From the IMG/VR virus record IMGVR_UViG_3300037153_000285, positions 1 to 22,565 of that record: a stretch of 22,565 nt of DNA. One strand, given 5' to 3'. The translations under genes were made by a program, and so were the position numbers. Source of the DNA: a virus. Of the stretch, positions 22,222-22,565 are shown piece after piece (position 1 is the stretch's first letter; each line of letters opens with the position of its first letter). The notes beneath the pieces are model-generated. The model saw only the letters and a program-made list of their open reading frames with translations, searched no databases and had not been told where the DNA came from.

Positions 22222-22565
22222 CTACGATTCATCCGAGGAGCACCCACGCTTGTTCATCCACCGTACCCAATGCTCCTGCGTCCAGCGGGGGTTCGGAATC
22301 ACCGGGACTTCGCCGTTATGGTAGACATAGGTCATCTCTAGCGCCTGAAGGATCGCGTCCGCGATGTCGAGGCTCGTAACCTTCGACTCAAGATTGAGAA
22401 TACCGTAGACTCGCCGCTGGCTGATTCCGGACTCCTCAGAGATCCAAGTAGCGTAGCCACTCTGCTGCGTGAACTCGCCGCTGTAGGCTACGTCGCGCTT
22501 GCCTATTTGCCCGGATCCGCCGGAACTGCCGTAAACAGTCTTGTGATGCTCGGTCTTTCCGTCGT
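22222..22565 (-). CDS. Helix-turn-helix DNA-binding-like protein, 5'-truncated by window edge
   Basis: The - strand frame is open from the right edge to a TAG (22222-22224), giving 113 C-terminal residues with no start in the window. The visible part begins with a Gly/Ser-rich stretch (KTVYGSSGGSGQIGKRDVAY), then a helical region with a helix-turn-helix pattern (YATWISEESGISQRRVYGIL, then NLESKVTSLDIADAILQALE), followed by 'PVIPNPRWTQEHWVRWMNKR' and a Cys/Ser tail. The 'isq.rvy.il......v....AD.il.al' layout resembles Cro/C1-like HTH domains. I recall similar proteins with a trailing 'vipNP.W....W' from actinobacteriophages. It may regulate early or late transcription. As the first gene seen in the leftward unit it marks the border between structural and regulatory modules. 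Confidence 0.72.
   Translation of the reverse strand, partial: DGKTEHHKTVYGSSGGSGQIGKRDVAYSGEFTQQSGYATWISEESGISQRRVYGILNLESKVTSLDIADAILQALEMTYVYHNGEVPVIPNPRWTQEHWVRWMNKRGCSSDES

Noticed and set aside
1-22565. tRNA genes, CRISPR array, insertion sequences, integrase or attachment site
   Set aside because: I saw no cloverleaf with CCA-like end, no regular direct repeats with spacers, no transposase or recombinase motifs, and no terminal inverted repeats flanking any gene.

Overview
The window is a stretch of a tailed, contractile-tail (myovirus-type) bacteriophage or prophage genome with moderately high GC. It holds most of the virion structural operon on the + strand (1 to about 21,800) and the start of an oppositely oriented, non-structural region on the - strand (21,887 to the right edge). 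Several proteins resemble, from memory, families common in phages of Actinobacteria: the baseplate hub with a C-terminal NlpC/P60 domain, the membrane-anchored collagen-like protein ending in a two-cysteine domain, the capsid-adjacent beta domain, and the small - strand protein and HTH protein. An actinobacterial host is therefore likely but not proven. No integrase, terminase, portal or free-standing endolysin is visible; these would lie outside the window.

Layout. (1) 1-1872: end of the head module, with the C-terminus of a probable major capsid protein, two acidic hypothetical proteins and a capsid-adjacent protein. A perfect 10-bp hairpin (1887-1913) follows. (2) 1923-7421: a fibre cassette in an unusual place, inside the head-to-neck interval. 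It has a collar-domain fibre with HxH metal-site motifs, a 99-aa protein, and a 1478-aa protein with a duplicated lectin-like domain followed by roughly 40 short Asp/Gly/Glu repeats. (3) 7418-9480: neck and tail completion, with a connector-like protein, a gpG/HK97 gp10-like protein, a candidate tail terminator and a 68-aa protein. (4) 9477-14,394: tail shaft, with sheath, tube, tail assembly chaperones joined by a probable -1 programmed frameshift, and a 745-aa tape measure. (5) 14,394-20,206: baseplate, with a LysM protein, a hub carrying two peptidoglycan-hydrolase-like domains, an OB-fold spike fused to a fibre-type domain, gp25/gpW, gpJ and gpI. (6) 20,215-21,799: a second collar-domain fibre, a small single-span membrane protein and a membrane-anchored collagen-like protein. 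(7) 21,800-21,886: convergent intergenic gap able to form nested inverted repeats. (8) 21,887-22,565: two leftward genes, a 69-aa protein and a 5'-truncated HTH protein.

The structural genes are packed tightly, with many ATGA, TAATG or GTGA overlaps. This implies one long late transcript with translational coupling, especially in the baseplate block. Assembly would run from the connector and terminator at the neck, through the sheath/tube shaft measured by the tape-measure protein with its chaperones, to a wedge-and-hub baseplate armed with cell-wall-binding and cell-wall-cutting domains and fibres for host recognition.

The items I find most worth a second look are the giant repeat fibre in the head-neck interval, the unannotated frameshift product, the two-enzyme hub, the spike-fibre fusion, and two RNA-structure candidates (1887-1913 and 21,794-21,892).
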